DNA of 64,000 bases from Streptomyces sp. D2-8 (GTDB lineage Bacteria > Actinomycetota > Actinomycetes > Streptomycetales > Streptomycetaceae). Position numbers and translations under genes: made by a program. How positions within the stretch are numbered: the first letter of the stretch is position 1; each line of letters starts with the position of its first letter. The stretch covers positions 161,622 through 225,621 of the forward strand of contig NZ_JAAHBP010000018.1 of NCBI RefSeq assembly GCF_023184515.1, in the 5' to 3' direction. Under the pieces are notes generated by a model. The model was not told where the DNA came from. It was given only the letters and a program-made list of their open reading frames with translations, and ran no database searches. This document shows positions 25,999 to 35,451 of the stretch, one piece after another.

Positions 25999-27280
25999 TT
26001 CCCGTCTCACGCAGGCGCGCGTACCAGGGGCAGAGCATCAGCGGGTCGCCTGCCTGGACGAGTTGACCACGGCCGGCACGGCCACATCGGGCCACACCGA
26101 CCCGGCCGACTGGGCAGGTCTGACGCCCAAGGACCTGGCCGTTTCCAGCGGGGTCCCCGGCATCCAGATCGACGGCTACTTCCCGGACACGTCCACCACC
26201 AACACCAACAACGGATGGCACCACGACGCCCAGTTCGTCATCCGCCTGCCCGACCGGTGGAACGGCGGTCTGGTGGTCGCCGGCACCCCCGGAAACCGGG
26301 AGCAGTACGCCAACGACCGGGCCATCGCCGACTGGTGCTGTCCCGCGGCTCTGCCTACGCCGCCACCGACAAGGGCAACACCGGCCTGGCCTTCTACCGG
26401 GACGGCGAGAAGCCGGGCGACGCCATCGCCGAATGGAACGACCGGCTCACCCAGCTGACCCGAGCCGCCCGCGCCACGGTCGCCCGGCACTATCGCCGTC
26501 CACCGTCACGCACACTGGTGACCGGCATGTCCAACGGCGGATACCTCGTGCGCTGGCAGTTGGAGAACCATCCCGGCCTCTACGACGGGGGAGTGGACTG
26601 GGAGGGCACCATGTGGCGCTCCGACGGACCCACCTTGCTGAACTCCCTGCCCGAGGCGCTGCGCCACTACCCGGCGTACGCCGCAGGGGGCGAGGAAGCC
26701 GGCGCGGCGCGCAGAGCTCTGCACGCCGCCGGCTTCCCGGCCGGTTCCGAATTCCTTTGGCCCTACCACCACAAGGTCTACTGGGACTTGACCCAGCGCA
26801 TCTACCGCGAGGAACTGGACCCCGGTTTCGACGGCCCGACCGAGGCGGGCGCGCCCTTCTGCGCGCCGGGCACGGCGGCCTGTGACGCCGACTACGACTA
26901 TGCCGCACGGCCCCGCGAGGTCCGCAGAGCCGTGGAGAAGATCGCTCTGACCGGCCGGATCGGCAAACCGCTGATCACCCTGCACGGCACCATGGACGTC
27001 CTGCTGCCGATCACCCAGGACTCCGACGTCTACGCCCTCATGGTGCGCCAGGCCGGCCGCGGCCAACTGCATCGCTACTACCGCATCGAGGGCGGCACCC
27101 ACACAGACGCGCTCGCCGACACCTACCCGGAGCGCGCCTGCACCCTCTCACGCCGTGCCACCGCACGGCCTTCACGGCCCTGGAGAACTGGCTCATGCCG
27201 GGACACCACCCGCCCGCCTCCCACACCGTCCCCATGCCCGTACAAGCAGACGCCGCCACACTCCTGAACAGCTGTCCCCT
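25999..27280 (+). pseudogene. Frameshifted alpha/beta hydrolase (tannase / 3HB-oligomer-hydrolase-like)
   Basis: Frame one gives VPGIQIDGYFPDTSTTN and WNGGLVVAGTPGNREQYAND up to about 26,336, where one missing base (tggtg for tgggtg) moves the reading to VLSRGSAYAATDKGNTGLAF, TLVTGMSNGGYLVRWQLE (nucleophile Ser), LHGTMDVLLP (Asp) and RIEGGTHTD (His). A second shift near 27,138 is needed to read the ending CHRTAFTALENWLMPG. The fold and triad are clear, the precise substrate is not. It diverges from the broken PHB esterase, so both polyester or ester hydrolases here are damaged. No certain start codon. Confidence 0.7.
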
Positions 27281-27381
27281 CAAGACCGAGAGAACGCCCC
27301 GCATCCGTCCATCACGCCCTGAACGGCCCTTCACGGCCCACTGTGTAGAGCCCGGAAGCCCTCCTGGAGCGGCAGCGGTTC

Positions 27382-28749
27382 CTAGCGGCAGGCCCCGGCT
27401 CCGGGACGGTTCCGGGGGCGGACGGTCATCCGCAGGGTGCGCGGCCGTACGGTGAGCCGGGCGACCTGGCGGATGACCTGGCCCTCGGCGAGTTCCAGCC
27501 GCACCGAACGCAGCATCGTCGCGATCGCCGTGACCATCTCGGTGAGGGCGAGACGGTCCCCCATGCACTTGTGCTTACCGTCCCCGAAGGGCAGGAAGCC
27601 GCCCGGCGGAGGCTCCTGCGCGGGGTCGGTCCACCGGTCCGGGTCGAAGGTGAGCGGGTCGGGGAAGCGCTCCGGGTCGCGGTGCAGGGCGTGCTGGCAG
27701 TAGGCCAGTTCAGTGCCGGCGGGCAGCGTCCACTCGCCGAGCCGGGTCTCCTGGGTGGTGCGGCGGGTGACCAGCCAGCCGGGGTGGTGCAGTCGCAGGG
27801 TCTCGGTGATCACCCGGTTCAGGTACGGGAGCCGGGTCACGTGGTCGAGGGTGACCGGCCGTTCGCCGAGGACCTCGTCCAGCTCGGCCAGGACCCGGGC
27901 CTCGATGCCGGGGTGACGGGCGAGTTCGTACAGGGTCCAGGACAGCACCGACGCGGTGGTCTCGGTGCCCGCCACGGCCAGGGTGAGGATCTCGGAGCAG
28001 ATCTGATGCCCGGTCAGCGGCTCGCCGGTCTCCTCGTCGACGGCGCGCAGCAGCATGGAGAGCATGTCCCCGGTGTCGTGCCCGGAGGCCTGCAGTTCGG
28101 CGACGGCGGCGTTGATGGTGGCGCGTACGCCGGCCTGGGCCCGGTCGAAGCGGCGGTTGAAGGGCAGCGGCAGGCGCTCGGCCCAGTCGGGCAGCATGAT
28201 GCGCACACCGACGTCGTTCAACACCACCGACAGGTCGCTGCGCAGTCGGCGGAAGACGGCGTCGTCGAGGCTGCCGGCGAACACCGTCTTGGCCAGCATG
28301 TCGAGGCTGAGCCCGACCATCGCCTCGCGTACGTCGAGGGTCCGCCCGGGCTCCCAGCCGGCGACCGTGGCCGTCACCTCGGCGCGCATGATGTCGACGT
28401 ACCGGCTGATCTCGGTGTGGGCGAACGCCGGTTGCAGCTGGCGGCGTTTGCGTACGTGGTTCCGGCCGATGGCGGTGACGACACTGTCGCCCAGCAGCTG
28501 GCCCAGCTTGTCGTAGAGCCGGCCCTTGTCGAGGGTGGGCCCCAGGGCCTTGAGCATCTGGTGGATCAGGGCCGGGTCCTGGACCACGATGGTGCGCGTC
28601 CCTGGTTGCAGGACGATCTCGACGAGTGGTTCTCGTGTCTCGCGCAGCGAGTCGATGAAGCCGAGGTTGTCGCGCATTTTCAGAGCGTGGCCGATGAACG
28701 GAAACGATCCTGCGGCTCGGGGTATCGGGGGAGGCGCAGTGGGCGTCAC
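27382..28749 (-). CDS. Cytochrome P450
   Basis: This 455-residue P450 has the I-helix AGTETTAS near residue 257, ExxR in ETLRLHH, PERF-type FDPDRW, and the heme-binding loop FGDGKHKCMGD with Cys near 400. The N-terminus (PRAAGSFPFIGHALKMRDN) lacks a membrane anchor, so it is soluble and would use ferredoxin partners, which are not encoded nearby. Sequence style resembles terpene-oxidising CYPs such as pentalenene oxygenase (impression only). It stands alone beside degraded genes, so its pathway context is lost or distant. Confidence 0.93.
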   Translation of the reverse strand: MTPTAPPPIPRAAGSFPFIGHALKMRDNLGFIDSLRETREPLVEIVLQPGTRTIVVQDPALIHQMLKALGPTLDKGRLYDKLGQLLGDSVVTAIGRNHVRKRRQLQPAFAHTEISRYVDIMRAEVTATVAGWEPGRTLDVREAMVGLSLDMLAKTVFAGSLDDAVFRRLRSDLSVVLNDVGVRIMLPDWAERLPLPFNRRFDRAQAGVRATINAAVAELQASGHDTGDMLSMLLRAVDEETGEPLTGHQICSEILTLAVAGTETTASVLSWTLYELARHPGIEARVLAELDEVLGERPVTLDHVTRLPYLNRVITETLRLHHPGWLVTRRTTQETRLGEWTLPAGTELAYCQHALHRDPERFPDPLTFDPDRWTDPAQEPPPGGFLPFGDGKHKCMGDRLALTEMVTAIATMLRSVRLELAEGQVIRQVARLTVRPRTLRMTVRPRNRPGAGACR

Positions 28750-28989
28750 GGGTCATCCCTTCACGGCAGTCATGGGCGCCCCTATGACTTCCCTGGACTT
28801 TCCCCAGCGCAATCCTGCCAAAAAGGTGTCCTGCGCCACGTGGGAGGAAGCCGCCGCGGCCCGGGGCACCGCACGCCAAGCCAGCGACGAGCAGGACCTG
28901 GTCCTCCTCCTGGACGCCATCGGCGTGGTCGGCGGCGACGACACCCTCACCGTTCCCCTTCCCCTCCTTTTCAGCGCCTCCTGGGTGAT

Positions 28990-29649
28990 CCGGTAGGCGG
29001 ACAGCTCCCACGCGGCAGGCAGCGACACCCGCTCCCCGGCGACCCTCAGCTCAGCTTCGCCGCCCACCGCCCGGTGCTGCTCGACCAGTTCGGCGAGATG
29101 GTCGAGGGTCGGCTGCGGGGCGGTGAGGGCCGTGTTCTCCTGGCCCTGGGGGGTGCGCAGGACACCGAGGAGGCGGCGCAGTTCGGCCATCGAGGAGCGG
29201 GCGGTGCCGGCGATCTGCTGGAAGCCATCGCGGGCCTCGGGGGTGAGTCCGGGGGTGGTGTACGTGGCGCTCTCGGCCTGCACGGCGATCATGGACACCG
29301 AATGCGAGACGATGTCGTGCAGCTCACGGGCGATGGCGGCCCGCTCGGCCGCGGCAGCCTGCTGCCGCTCCATGGCGATCAACTGGGCCTGAGCCAGGTC
29401 CCGTTCCTTGCGGGTCTCCTCCCGGGAACGTACCGCGTCGCCCATCATCACGGCCCCGAAGATGACCACGGTCAGCAGGAACGACTCGGCGAACAGACTG
29501 AGCGAGCCCTTCTCCCAGAGCGCGGGCACCGGCAGGTCCATCCGTGACCAGGTGTTGATGTGCACCAGGTTCACGCACAAGGCCCCGAGTGCCGCGCCCG
29601 CGACGGTCACCGCGGGGTGCAGCACCCGGTTAACCGCGACGTCGACCAT
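28990..29649 (-). pseudogene. Truncated NarL-type sensor histidine kinase
   Basis: Membrane helices (VAGAALGALCVNLVHI, FAESFLLTVVIFGAVMM) lead to a coiled segment and the HisKA_3 H-box ARELHDIVSHSVSMIAVQAES, then AELRRLLGVLR and ELSAYRITQEAL. At that point the sequence stops matching: the HATPase domain (N, G1, G2 boxes) that should follow is gone, and the N-terminal helices before MVDVAVNRVLHP are missing too. The open frame continues at both ends into unrelated sequence. No response regulator gene remains. Non-functional as a kinase. Confidence 0.75.
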
Positions 29650-29742
29650 CGGCAGCCAGCTACTGCAGCCCGGGGTCGCGGAAGTTCCGCCGATGAGTTT
29701 CCGGCGGTTGTGCGGTCTACCCGTCGACGAAGGGAGCGCATC

Positions 29743-30348
29743 ATGCGCGAGATCATCGTTTGCACGTTCCTGACGCTGGACGGCGTCATGCAGGCGCCGG
29801 GCGGTCCGGACGAGGACGCTGAGAGCGGGTTCGTGCACGGCGGCTGGCAGAAGCCGGTGTCCGATGACGAGGTCGGCGCGTCCATCGCTGATTGGTACGA
29901 ACGCTCAGACGCGATGCTGCTCGGCCGTAAGACGTACGAGATCTTTGCGTCGTACTGGCCGACCGCCGATCCCGACAACCCGTTCACCCATCGGATGAAC
30001 AGCATGCACAAGTACGTGGCGTCTCGGACCCTGACATCGGTGGAGTGGCAGAACTCCACGCTGCTGGAGGGCGACATCGTCGATGCCGTACGCAAGCTGA
30101 AGGCGTCGGACGGCGGCGACATCAATGTCGTCGGCAGCGGCGGCCTCGCCCAGACCCTCATGCGGCACGGGCTCGTCGACGAGTACCGGATGACCATCCA
30201 TCCGGTGATCATCGGTAGCGGCAAGCGGCTGTTCGCCGACGGAGCGATCCCTGCTGCGCTGGAGCCGGTCACCGTCTCGACGGCGAAGGGCGGCACCATC
30301 GTCGGTGTCTACCGGCCGAACGGTAAGCCCAGCTACGACAGCTACTAA
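29743..30348 (+). CDS. Dihydrofolate-reductase-fold (RibD C-terminal-like) protein
   Basis: This 201-residue protein has the RibD_C/DHFR-like pattern MREIIVCTFLTLDGVMQAP, AMLLGRKTYEIFASYWP, VGSGGLAQTLMRHGLVDEYR and HPVIIGSGKRLF. Such DHFR-family proteins bind NADPH, but their reactions are mostly unknown; this one is not a folate-pathway FolA. ATG 29743 follows GAAGGGAG. It is followed immediately by a VOC fragment, a common neighbour pairing. Confidence 0.9.
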   Translation: MREIIVCTFLTLDGVMQAPGGPDEDAESGFVHGGWQKPVSDDEVGASIADWYERSDAMLLGRKTYEIFASYWPTADPDNPFTHRMNSMHKYVASRTLTSVEWQNSTLLEGDIVDAVRKLKASDGGDINVVGSGGLAQTLMRHGLVDEYRMTIHPVIIGSGKRLFADGAIPAALEPVTVSTAKGGTIVGVYRPNGKPSYDSY

Positions 30349-30351
30349 GCG

Positions 30352-30540
30352 CTGCGTGGCCGGCTGGGCACGCACCGCGTCATGTTCGCCGTCGACGACA
30401 TCAAGGACACCGTTGCCCGCCTGCGCCTTGGCGGCGCCGAACTCGTCGGCGAGATCGCCCGGTTCGAGAACAGCTATCTGCTCTGCTACCTCCGCGGCCC
30501 GGAGGGCATCATCGTCGGACTGGCCGAGCAACTGCGCTGA
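30352..30540 (+). pseudogene. C-terminal fragment of a VOC/glyoxalase-family protein
   Basis: Immediately after the DHFR-like gene, an open stretch reads THRVMFAVDDIKDTVARL, GAELVGEIARFENSY and RGPEGIIVGLAEQLR before a TGA at 30538-30540. That is the last third of a glyoxalase/bleomycin-resistance-type protein. The N-terminal half is missing and no start with a ribosome site is present. ATG 30382 could give a 53-residue peptide. Confidence 0.72.
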
Positions 30541-30699
30541 GAAGGAGGAGCCGAACCATGCTGCCGAACGAGATTCCACCGGTGTCCGGCCGGCCGCGAC
30601 CTGCACCATGCTCCAGGCGAACACGCGTCCGTGTCGGGGGCTGTCACGCGTGAGTGGTCGACCATTCCGGACGGATGCGAGCCGCCGTCACTCTGCGTC

Positions 30700-31614
30700 T
30701 TACTCGGATCCATGCTCACCAGTCCCGCCCGCTCCAGGAACAGCGCCTGTAGGTGCCGGTGGTGGTGAGGTCCTGGCCGCGCTCGCCGGTGAACCTTCCC
30801 GCTCGGCGTGGGTGTTGCGGGTTGTCTGGCGGCGGTGTTCGGGGCGCCAGGTGGCGACCAGGGCGGCGGCCAGCAGCAGTTCGGCGATGTCGCCGCCGTA
30901 GTACATGATCTCCGCGCCTGCCTGGACCTGGTGGATCGGTGCGTGGATGTCGATCCAGAAGCCGCCGTACATCAGCTGGGAGATCACCGCGTGCGCCGCG
31001 ATCGCGACGCCGAGGTACACCAGCCGGGCTCGCACTCCGGGGCGGGAGGGGGCGGGGTCGGGGCCGGCGATGATGTAGGCGAACAGGCATCCGGACAGCA
31101 GGAAGTGCGCGTGCAGCAGCCAGTGGGCTGCCGGGTTGCCCGTGGTCGCGTTGTACAGGGGGGTGAAGTAGAGGACTGCGAGGCTGCCCGTGGACAGTGC
31201 CAGCGCGACTGACGGGTGGGCGATCACGCGGGCGGGCGGGGTGTGCAGCACAGCGGTCAGCTGCCGTCCCCGGACCGCGGGCAGGGTGCGCAACAGGAGG
31301 GTGACGGGTGCCGCGAGGACGAGCGCGAGCGGCGCGTACATGCCGATGAGCATGTGCTGGACCATGTGGCCGCGGAAGTCCTCGTGCGCGAAGCCGGCCA
31401 CAGGCGGCAGCAGCGCGACGGCGAGCAGGACGGTTCCGGTCAGGAAGCCGGTGGTCCGCCACCGGCTCCAGCCCAGGGCCGGGTTGCGCAGGCGTGCCCG
31501 GCGGGCGAGCAGCAGATAGGCGCCGGCAGCGGCCAGCAGGACGAGCGCGGGCAGCAGCGTCTCCGGGAGGCCGCTGCCCGCGTCGTGCCCGTGTGCGGGC
31601 ATGTCGTGGTCCAT
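30700..31614 (-). CDS. Cytochrome c oxidase assembly protein, CtaG/caa3 type
   Basis: This 304-residue protein has about seven transmembrane helices with the family motifs RGHMVQHMLIGMYAPLALVL, FTPLYNATTGNPAAHWLLHAHFLLSG and HAVISQLMYG, including the conserved His residues thought to bind copper. The last 45 residues are a Ser/Pro/Gly tail. Its ATG overlaps the stop of DUF2243 upstream (ATGA), so they form an operon. Likely role: copper delivery or cytochrome oxidase maturation in the membrane. Confidence 0.9.
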   Translation of the reverse strand: MDHDMPAHGHDAGSGLPETLLPALVLLAAAGAYLLLARRARLRNPALGWSRWRTTGFLTGTVLLAVALLPPVAGFAHEDFRGHMVQHMLIGMYAPLALVLAAPVTLLLRTLPAVRGRQLTAVLHTPPARVIAHPSVALALSTGSLAVLYFTPLYNATTGNPAAHWLLHAHFLLSGCLFAYIIAGPDPAPSRPGVRARLVYLGVAIAAHAVISQLMYGGFWIDIHAPIHQVQAGAEIMYYGGDIAELLLAAALVATWRPEHRRQTTRNTHAEREGSPASAARTSPPPAPTGAVPGAGGTGEHGSE

Positions 31615-32177
31615 CAGGCTTGCCGGTTCTCACTCCGCCCGGCCGGGGCGTTCGGGTCGAAGGGCTGGCCGCTGCGCTGGAGCAGGTAGCCGCCCGCGAC
31701 CAGCAGAGCGCCCAGCACGAGGAAGCCGATGTCCCACCAGGCTTGGCCGTCTCCGGCGTAGACGTGGTGGATACCCAGGATGTGGTGGTCCAGCACGCCT
31801 TCGACGAGGTTGAACAGGCCCCAGCCGACGAGCATCCATCCCCACAGCACCCGGGAGGTCCACACCCGCAGGCGGTCGTGGGTGACCCGCGAGTACAGGA
31901 TGGCGAGCCCGAGGAGGACCGAGAGCCAGCACACGGTGTGGAAGATGCCGTCCCACAGAGTGTTCATCTCCAGGCCGGAGACGGTGTGGGGGTCGTAGTA
32001 CTTCACCCCGATGTGGTCCTGGTTGGTGCTGGAGAGCATGTGGTGCCACTGCAGCAGCTGGTGCAGGAGAATGCCGTCGGCGAACCCGCCCATCCCCACC
32101 CCGAGCACGATGCCCGGCAGCTGGATACTCCTCGGCTGTGGGAGGCCGACCCGCGCGTCGCCCTTCGTCGTGGCCAT
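31614..32177 (-). CDS. DUF2243 membrane protein
   Basis: This 187-residue protein has four transmembrane helices and the characteristic DUF2243 motifs GFADGILLHQLLQWHHMLS and LVEGVLDHHILGIHHV, which are rich in His within the helices and suggest metal or heme contact. The pairing with CtaG-type genes is common in actinobacteria and fits a role in respiratory copper handling (inference from context). The start is ATG 32177. No other start has better support. Confidence 0.9.
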   Translation of the reverse strand: MATTKGDARVGLPQPRSIQLPGIVLGVGMGGFADGILLHQLLQWHHMLSSTNQDHIGVKYYDPHTVSGLEMNTLWDGIFHTVCWLSVLLGLAILYSRVTHDRLRVWTSRVLWGWMLVGWGLFNLVEGVLDHHILGIHHVYAGDGQAWWDIGFLVLGALLVAGGYLLQRSGQPFDPNAPAGRSENRQA

Positions 32178-32419
32178 CGCTAGTCTCCGCTCCTGCTTCT
32201 GGACACTGCTGGAAGTTGCCTCAGCCGCAGGTTGCCCTCTACGCGGCACCTGACGCGTGCGGATCGTCCGACCGGCCCAGTCGGCGTGCAATACCGGACA
32301 GTCAGCGTGTGGCCGAGACTCGTGAACTTTGCGAAGAGCTCCTCGGAGCCAGGTGCCTCCCGAACGGGTGAGGCGGTGTGCCGACCAGCCTCGTGAACAA
32401 TGCCAATCAGGGGACGGCC

Positions 32420-32617
32420 CGCGGGCCGATCCGGTCCACCAGCGACCAGTCCGGTCTGGGTGGCGCTGCCGGTCGTGACGAGGACGAACCAGGGCAGTGC
32501 TACAACGGAGACGCGAGTGCCGGTCAGTGACACGGCCATGGTCGCCGGCACCCCGCCCAGCGGCCGTAAGGATCTCTTGCCGGGTATGACGCCGGCTTCC
32601 GAGGCGTCGTCGGTCAT
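32420..32617 (-). pseudogene. N-terminal fragment of an MFS transporter
   Basis: From ATG 32617 the frame reads LGGVPATMAVSLTGTRVSVV, then ALPWFVLVTTGSATQTGLVA, which is the first helix and loop of macrolide-type MFS exporters. It then jumps, with a frame change, to LVDRIGPRAVP, a motif that normally comes about 30 residues later. Nothing recognisable follows to 32180. About 90% of the transporter is missing. Confidence 0.7.
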
Positions 32618-32794
32618 GACATCCGGCTTCCTTCTCCGGCGCGTCCCGCCGGCGGCGCGCGATGACTTCCGTCAACTCCCGGCCCCCCGTGAGTCCAGGC
32701 AGACTGAAGAGTCCTCGGTGTGAACCCAGGGGCCCGCTGTCGTGCTCGACTTCCTTTCCCGAGGCACCGGCGCCGGGTCGCGTTCCGCTGGTTG

Positions 32795-32834
32795 CTTCGG
32801 TGTCTTCCTGACACCTGTCAGGAAGACACCGAAG
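32795..32834. terminator. Perfect 18-bp inverted repeat, probable terminator or operator
   Basis: CTTCGGTGTCTTCCTGAC at 32795-32812, loop ACCT, and its exact complement at 32817-32834. It lies 209 bases before the I36 inhibitor start and 178 bases upstream of the MFS fragment, outside any gene. The very tight loop and long stem fit a rho-independent hairpin, but no transcript obviously ends here now, so it may belong to a lost gene or regulate the inhibitor. Confidence 0.6.
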
Positions 32835-33043
32835 GGCAGGCCGAGTACGTTCCCCCACATGTCGCAGTGCACCGGCATGTGAGCCCACCGCTTACCGGCG
32901 GGCTCGCACGCCAGGTCACCACCGGTGTGCACCATGTCCGTTGCTTCCTACGTCTTGAGTCAGCCTCAGGAACCACGGGGCAGCGGAATCCACCCGAAAG
33001 GGAGGAGGAGGTGCAGGAGGTGCTTCATCAGGAAAGGAATGGC

Positions 33044-33619
33044 ATGTCCATCTTGAAGCGCTATGCAGCCCTCGCAGCTGCAGTCGTGGCCGTGTTGTCT
33101 GTGGGGTTGGCGGGACCGGCATCCGCGGAGACGACGCAAACCCAGGCGGCCTTCGACGAACAGGCCCGCGCGGCCGGCCTCAGCCGAGACAATGCCGACG
33201 CTCTCCAGGAGAAGGTGGACCGCTACCTCGCCCGCCAGGACGGACGACAGGTCTCGGCGAACGAGATTGTCCTGGGCGACGGTGCCACGCTGACGGTCAC
33301 CGTTCCCGGCGAGAAGTACGTGCGTGAGTTGGGCACAACGGCCGGAAGCCGTGCCGCGGCACAGTGGGAGTGCGACTACGAGTACTTCTGCATGTACCGT
33401 CAGCAACTTGGCATGGGGGACCGACTCGCCCTGTACCACTGCCAGGACTACGCGCTACAGGGCTGGACCGGCGACGGCTCCTACTACAACCACCAGACCC
33501 CCGGCACCCGTGCACTGTTCAAGAACCAGAACCGCAACGTCATTTACACCACGCCTGCCGCCACCTACAGCGAGCCGAGCTACAACTGGACCCCCGTCTG
33601 GTACGTCAGACCCTGCTAG
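33044..33619 (+). CDS. Secreted peptidase inhibitor, family I36
   Basis: This 191-residue protein has a signal peptide (MSILKRYAALAAAVVAVLSV...ASA), a helical propeptide (GLSRDNADALQEKVDRYL), and then a Cys-containing beta domain of the I36/SMI type: WECDYEYFCMYRQQLGMGD, YHCQDYALQGW and FKNQNRNVIYTTP. I36 proteins inhibit metalloproteases such as thermolysin-like enzymes outside the cell. GGAAAGGA precedes ATG 33044 by 5 bases. Its TAG stop (33617-33619) is part of the CTAG target of the adjacent insertion sequence, yet the protein end is intact. Confidence 0.85.
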   Translation: MSILKRYAALAAAVVAVLSVGLAGPASAETTQTQAAFDEQARAAGLSRDNADALQEKVDRYLARQDGRQVSANEIVLGDGATLTVTVPGEKYVRELGTTAGSRAAAQWECDYEYFCMYRQQLGMGDRLALYHCQDYALQGWTGDGSYYNHQTPGTRALFKNQNRNVIYTTPAATYSEPSYNWTPVWYVRPC

Positions 33620-34715
33620 GGAGCGTATTTGATTGTGATCAAGGGATGGCTCGCTTGAGGTCCTTGATCCAGATCATTGAGGCGCGAAGGTAGAGGCCAG
33701 CGAGGTAGCTCCCCGGGGTCTTGTCGTAGCGGGTTGCGATGCCTCGCCATGCCTTCATCCTGTTGATCGCGCGTTCGACGGTGTTCCGTTCCTTGTAGAG
33801 CTCGGTGTCGTGGCTGACGGGCCTGCCGCCCCTGCTGCCCTTCTTCTTCCGGTTGGCGGTCTGGTCCTTCTTCTCCGGGATCACCGCCTTGATGCGGCGT
33901 TTACGCAGGTAGGCGCGGTTACCGCGGGACGAGTAAGCCTTGTCTCCGGCAACCGCCTCGGGCCGGCTGCGGGGACGGCCGACAGGCCCGCGCACCCGCA
34001 CCTTCTTCAGGACGGGGATGAACTGCGGGCTGTCCGCCGCCTGGCCCGCGGTCAGGATGAGCGCCAGGGGGCGGCACTTGCGATCGGCGGCGAGGTGCAC
34101 CTTGCTGGTCTGCCCGCCCCTGGACCGGCCCAGGAGGGCGGCCTTCAGCCGGAGTTTGCGCCGGCGCCGGATGCGTCGTCGCTCCTCCCGCTCGGAATCG
34201 ATTTCGGCGTCCTGTCCGTCTTGTTCTTCGAGGCTGCCCCTTTTGACCTGGCCTTCTCCGCCTCGGTGGCTGCCTTCTCCAGGGCGGTGAGGACGTCCTC
34301 GCCCAGGTGCATCCCGGCAGCGTCGTGGTGAGCGCGAGCGGTGGTGGAGTCGATGCTGACCAGGGACAGGTCCACCTCACCCCGTTTCGCGGCTTCCGCG
34401 ATCAGGTCCTCCAGCAGGGCCTCGAAGACACCCGCGTCACGCCACTGCCGGAAGCGGTTGTGGACGGTCGACCAGGCGCCGAACTCCTGTGGCATCTCTC
34501 GCCATTGTCCGCCGGTCTTGAACCGCCAGATCACACCCTCGAACTGCTGCCGCAGCCGCTCGGGGTACGGACCGTACTCGCCGATCGGCAGGTACGGCCC
34601 GATGAACTCCCACTCGGCGTCCGTCAGTTGCACTCGCGTCACGCAAGAAGGTCTACCGGTCCAGGCCCTGCCGCGAGGGCGAATCCCGCAGATTGATCAC
34701 AACTGGATACGCGCC
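33620..34715 (-). mobile_element. IS5-family insertion sequence, IS427-like group
   Basis: The element is about 1.1 kb. Ends are imperfect inverted repeats: left GGAGCGTATTTGATTGTGATCAA, right (reverse complement) GGCGCGTATCCAGTTGTGATCAA, both flanked by CTAG (33616-33619 and 34716-34719). IS427-group elements duplicate a short YTAR target, so CTAG fits as target duplication, although TA alone cannot be excluded. It carries a two-frame DDE transposase. Matching ends and flanks suggest a recent, intact insertion. Confidence 0.85.
33639..34642 (-). CDS. IS5-family DDE transposase made by -1 frameshift
   Basis: Frame A (ATG 34642 region) reads LTDAEWEFIGPYLP, then SIDSTTARAHHDAAG with the first catalytic Asp. 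Frame B, which ends at 33639, reads KVHLAADRKCRPLALILTAG, AVAGDKAYSSRGNRAYLRKR (second Asp) and ERNTVERAINRMK (Glu). Joining them needs a -1 shift. An AAAAGGGG run at 34237-34244 (minus strand) lies in the overlap and is a plausible slip site. The fused product is about 333 residues. Frame A alone would give 165 residues. Frameshift-produced transposases are usual for this group. Confidence 0.85.
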
Positions 34716-34869
34716 CTAGTAAGCCAACTTCGGGGCTGTCAAACGACCAGCGGCGGAGCGGCCGCCACCGAAGGTGATGGTGAAGACGTTCACTGCGATC
34801 TTCCAGCGAGACCAACTCGGTGCGTCGTTATTGACCACGCACCACCGACTCCATCACGGGGGGATCACC

Positions 34870-35256
34870 TTGAAAACATCCACGCGCAAGCTCTCGGCCG
34901 TCGTCACAGGCGTGGCACTCACCGCGCTGGGCACCGTCTCCTCCGGCACTGCCGAGGCGGCCAACCCGTGCTGGTGGGGCGATGGCGGCATGCGCATGTA
35001 CTGCAACAACGTCTCGGGGGCCACGGTCTACGCCACCCCCGACACCAGCCGTCCGGTCGGCAAGATGTACTCGAACCCGAGCTGGTTCGAGTGCCGCAGG
35101 GACACCGGCGCCTACATCGGCGGCCCGCACCCGAACCGGTGGCTCTGGACGCAGGCCGACAACGGCAAGTGGGGCTGGATGAAGGACACGGACATCTACA
35201 GCGAGACCGACCCGGTGCCCACTCACATCGGCAACGGCATTCCCCAGCCCTGCTGA
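34870..35256 (+). CDS. Small secreted SH3-like protein
   Basis: This 128-residue protein starts at TTG 34870, just after GGGGGGATCACC. It has a signal peptide (RKLSAVVTGVALTALGTVS...AEA) and a ~85-residue mature domain with four Cys and many aromatic residues: NPCWWGDGGMRMYCNN, then ATVYATPDTSRPVGKMYSN and WGWMKDTDIYSETDPVP. The repeated turn pattern resembles bacterial SH3 domains that bind peptidoglycan. Before the IS insertion it lay about 250 bases from the I36 inhibitor, so the two may have been co-regulated secreted proteins. Confidence 0.7.
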   Translation: MKTSTRKLSAVVTGVALTALGTVSSGTAEAANPCWWGDGGMRMYCNNVSGATVYATPDTSRPVGKMYSNPSWFECRRDTGAYIGGPHPNRWLWTQADNGKWGWMKDTDIYSETDPVPTHIGNGIPQPC

Positions 35257-35451
35257 CGCCCGCACGTCGACCGCCCCGGCCGTCCCCGAGAGTCTCAACG
35301 ACACTCGGAGGCGGCCGAGACGCGTTGCGGGCCTTCACTGTCATCGTGGCACCTTCTCCTCCGACAACCCCCGGTGGGTGCCGAAGGCCGAGGCCGATCT
35401 CCAGGGGCCGCCGTCGACGGTGGTCTGTTCGAGGAGAGCCATCATGCGAGA

